NCBI GenBank assembly: GCA_031554725.1
Contig: JAVBUZ010000133.1
Location: forward strand, 1-25,055
Origin: JAVBUZ01 sp031554725
GTDB taxonomy: Bacteria > Bacillota > Clostridia > Lachnospirales > Lachnospiraceae
Length of the DNA: 25,055 bases
Reading direction: 5' to 3'
The notes beneath the pieces are model-generated. The model was given only the letters and a program-made list of their open reading frames with translations. It was not told the origin of the DNA and did no database searches. Shown piece by piece: positions 25,001 through 25,055 of the stretch (the stretch's first letter is position 1; the number at the start of each line of letters is the position of its first letter). A program made the translations under genes and the position numbers.

Positions 25001-25055
25001 TAAGACAGACTAAAAAAATAGGAAAATCTAGCTGTTTATACCTGGTTTTTATACT
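24997..25055 (+). CDS. Start of a downstream gene, perhaps an exporter permease (runs off the window)
   Basis: ATG 24997 overlaps the TGA stop of the adaptor gene (ATGA). The frame stays open for 19 codons: a basic stretch (M-I-R-Q-T-K-K-I-G-K-S-S), then the beginning of a hydrophobic segment (C-L-Y-L-V-F-I). This fits an integral membrane protein such as the FtsX-like permease expected next to a membrane-fusion protein, but too little is present to identify it. Confidence 0.6.
   Translation, partial: MIRQTKKIGKSSCLYLVFI

Noticed and set aside
1..25055. CRISPR arrays, tRNA or rRNA genes, transposases, phage genes
   Set aside because: No regularly spaced repeats, cloverleaf-like sequences, rRNA signatures or transposase/integrase motifs were seen by eye. 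The only repeat-like element is the hairpin at 4956-5083.

Overview
The window is low-GC, tightly packed DNA typical of a saccharolytic Firmicute, probably a Lachnospiraceae-like gut or rumen clostridium. The evidence is strong AGGAGG-type ribosome sites, lipoprotein signals, YesMN/LacI regulators and polysaccharide-use genes packed end to end. The species cannot be named from the sequence. The common theme is uptake and intracellular breakdown of uronic-acid-containing plant or host glycans.

Layout. (1) 1-4957, + strand: the end of a GH88 unsaturated glucuronyl hydrolase, a DUF2264 protein, a heparinase II/III-like lyase and an F5/8-type-C-like carbohydrate-binding protein. The three complete proteins have no signal peptide, so the cassette appears cytoplasmic. 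It ends in a long imperfect inverted repeat (4956-5083) and a terminator. (2) 5292-8000: a 902-residue secreted protein with InlB-like repeats, ending in a bidirectional 17-bp terminator. (3) 8055-13079: a LacI-family repressor divergent from a ribose/galactose-type ABC importer (ATPase, permease, lipoprotein binding protein). The shared 219-bp spacer holds a consensus promoter and two CGTTAACG operators. (4) 13213-15491: a YesM-type histidine kinase and YesN-type AraC response regulator. (5) 15611-17145: a degenerate N-terminal piece of a GH4 glycosidase and a TRAP-type solute-binding lipoprotein without its permease. (6) 17311-23865: an intracellular xylo-oligosaccharide cassette with GH8 exo-oligoxylanase (Rex), an SGNH esterase, GH115 alpha-glucuronidase and an alpha/beta-hydrolase esterase. 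(7) 23888-25055: a membrane-fusion lipoprotein and the first codons of an overlapping downstream gene.

How the genes fit: regions 1 and 6 are complementary sets. Region 1 suits unsaturated uronosyl oligosaccharides made by lyases. Region 6 suits acetylated, 4-O-methylglucuronate-decorated xylo-oligosaccharides brought in whole and then de-esterified, stripped of glucuronate and trimmed from the reducing end. Regions 3 and 4 supply sugar uptake and sensing. No secreted xylanase or lyase is present in the window.

Most striking are the lesions. The ABC ATPase has an in-frame TGA exactly in the linker between its two nucleotide-binding domains. The terminal esterase has an in-frame TAA before its catalytic triad. 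The GH4 gene is a shortened relic with a substituted metal ligand. Either this strain's locus is decaying or the consensus sequence has errors. Because TAA, TAG and TGA all end intact neighbouring genes, genetic-code reassignment is unlikely.
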